A DNA stretch of 10,190 bases, taken from assembly GCA_026770585.1 (NCBI GenBank), contig MU647390.1, forward strand, positions 45,438 to 55,627, in the 5' to 3' direction. This stretch comes from Baffinella frigidus. Taxonomy: Eukaryota > Cryptophyceae > Cryptomonadales > Baffinellaceae. Below the pieces are notes generated by a model. That model worked only from the letters and a program-made list of their open reading frames with translations. It was not told the origin of the DNA and searched no databases. Shown piece by piece: positions 9,912-10,190 of this stretch (position 1 is the stretch's first letter; every line of letters begins with the position of its first letter). Made by a program: the position numbers and the translations under genes.

Positions 9912-10190
9912 GTATGCGCCCACCCTACACCCTGACGAAAGGGTGTCAACCCTAACCCCTTACTAAAGGATGTGAACCCTTACTAAAGGGTGTGAACCCT
10001 AACCCCTTACTGTGAACCCTTACCCGTTACTCGCCTCTAACTAACCCCTATGACTAACCCTGTACTAAACCCTTGCTTCCCTACAACCTGCACCCTAACC
10101 CTAAAACCTAAACACTAACCCCAAACACCAAACCCCAAACCCCAAACCCCAAACCCCAAACCCCAAACCCCAAACCCCAAACCCCAAACC
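9912..10190 (+). repeat. Start of intron 11: CTAACCCCTTACT units and CCCCAAA array
   Basis: After donor GTATGC comes an array of TACTAAAGGGTGTGAACCCT units (about 9960-10025), where AGGGTGTGAACCCT is partly palindromic. Then CCCTAAC remnants follow, and a nearly pure CCCCAAA array from about 10130 to the window end. No coding similarity is seen. Confidence 0.85.

Noticed and set aside
5116-9911. ABC membrane transporter or bacterial ABC-F resistance protein
   Set aside because: No membrane segments; EGEDLCN-EFSL entry, GFP...TV-VDHDI and LSGGWKMK are specific to eEF3, and the preceding exons encode HEAT-like helices.
265-9911. The whole locus as a pseudogene because of the many broken exon copies
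   Set aside because: One complete, in-frame version exists for every exon, with all ATP-binding residues intact and consistent phases. Only the extra copies are damaged.

Overview
ORGANISM. This is nuclear DNA from a eukaryote. Short exons with GT...CAG introns of 349 to over 1,300 bases build one conserved protein. The introns are packed with C-rich heptamers related to CCCTAAA, the plant/green-alga/dinoflagellate-type telomere unit. Translation elongation factor 3 (eEF3) is known from fungi and several algal and protist groups. eEF3, GC-rich codon ends, canonical GT donors and CCCTAAA-type introns together suggest a large, repeat-rich algal genome. A green alga of the prasinophyte grade is my first guess and a dinoflagellate my second. 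The sequence alone does not settle this. GENE. I see one real gene, on the + strand, running through both window edges: the middle third of eEF3. Eleven exons (265-363, 1110-1214, 2194-2313, 3320-3406, 4710-4766, 5116-5289, 6136-6195, 6944-7001, 7852-7955, 8537-8617, 9828-9911) join into 1,029 nt, or 343 codons, with no stop. Nine of the ten joins are phase 0. The exon 8/9 join is phase 1 and still makes a correct codon. The order is late HEAT repeats, the helical bundle, then the first ATPase domain: Walker [10 protein letters not shown], a VDHDI segment at the Q-loop position, signature LSGGWKMK, Walker [13 protein letters not shown] and the H-loop SHD. LAYOUT. 1-264 is the end of an upstream intron. 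265-3406 holds HEAT/helical-bundle exons 1-4, their broken copies and several foldback elements. 3407-5115 is a long intron with a 31-bp tandem repeat, G-rich repeats and the small exon 5, then a CCCCAAA block. 5116-5800 holds the Walker A exon and a trail of its fragments. 5800-7300 holds exons 7 and 8 inside CCCTACA/CCCTAAA arrays. 7300-8620 holds a foldback element, exon 9, a 30-bp minisatellite and exon 10. 8620-10190 is heptamer arrays with three versions of exon 11. MAIN OBSERVATION. Most exons have nearby truncated, mutated copies ('exon echoes') in the adjoining introns. All are in the same orientation, close to the parent exon, and often carry flanking intron sequence. This points to repeated local DNA duplication rather than retroposition. 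One echo is split by a foldback element with a 4-bp target duplication, and removing the element restores the echo. The gene still reads as functional although about 90% of the span is intron filled with heptamers, foldback elements and exon debris. None of the long low-complexity reading frames in these repeats looks like a real protein.
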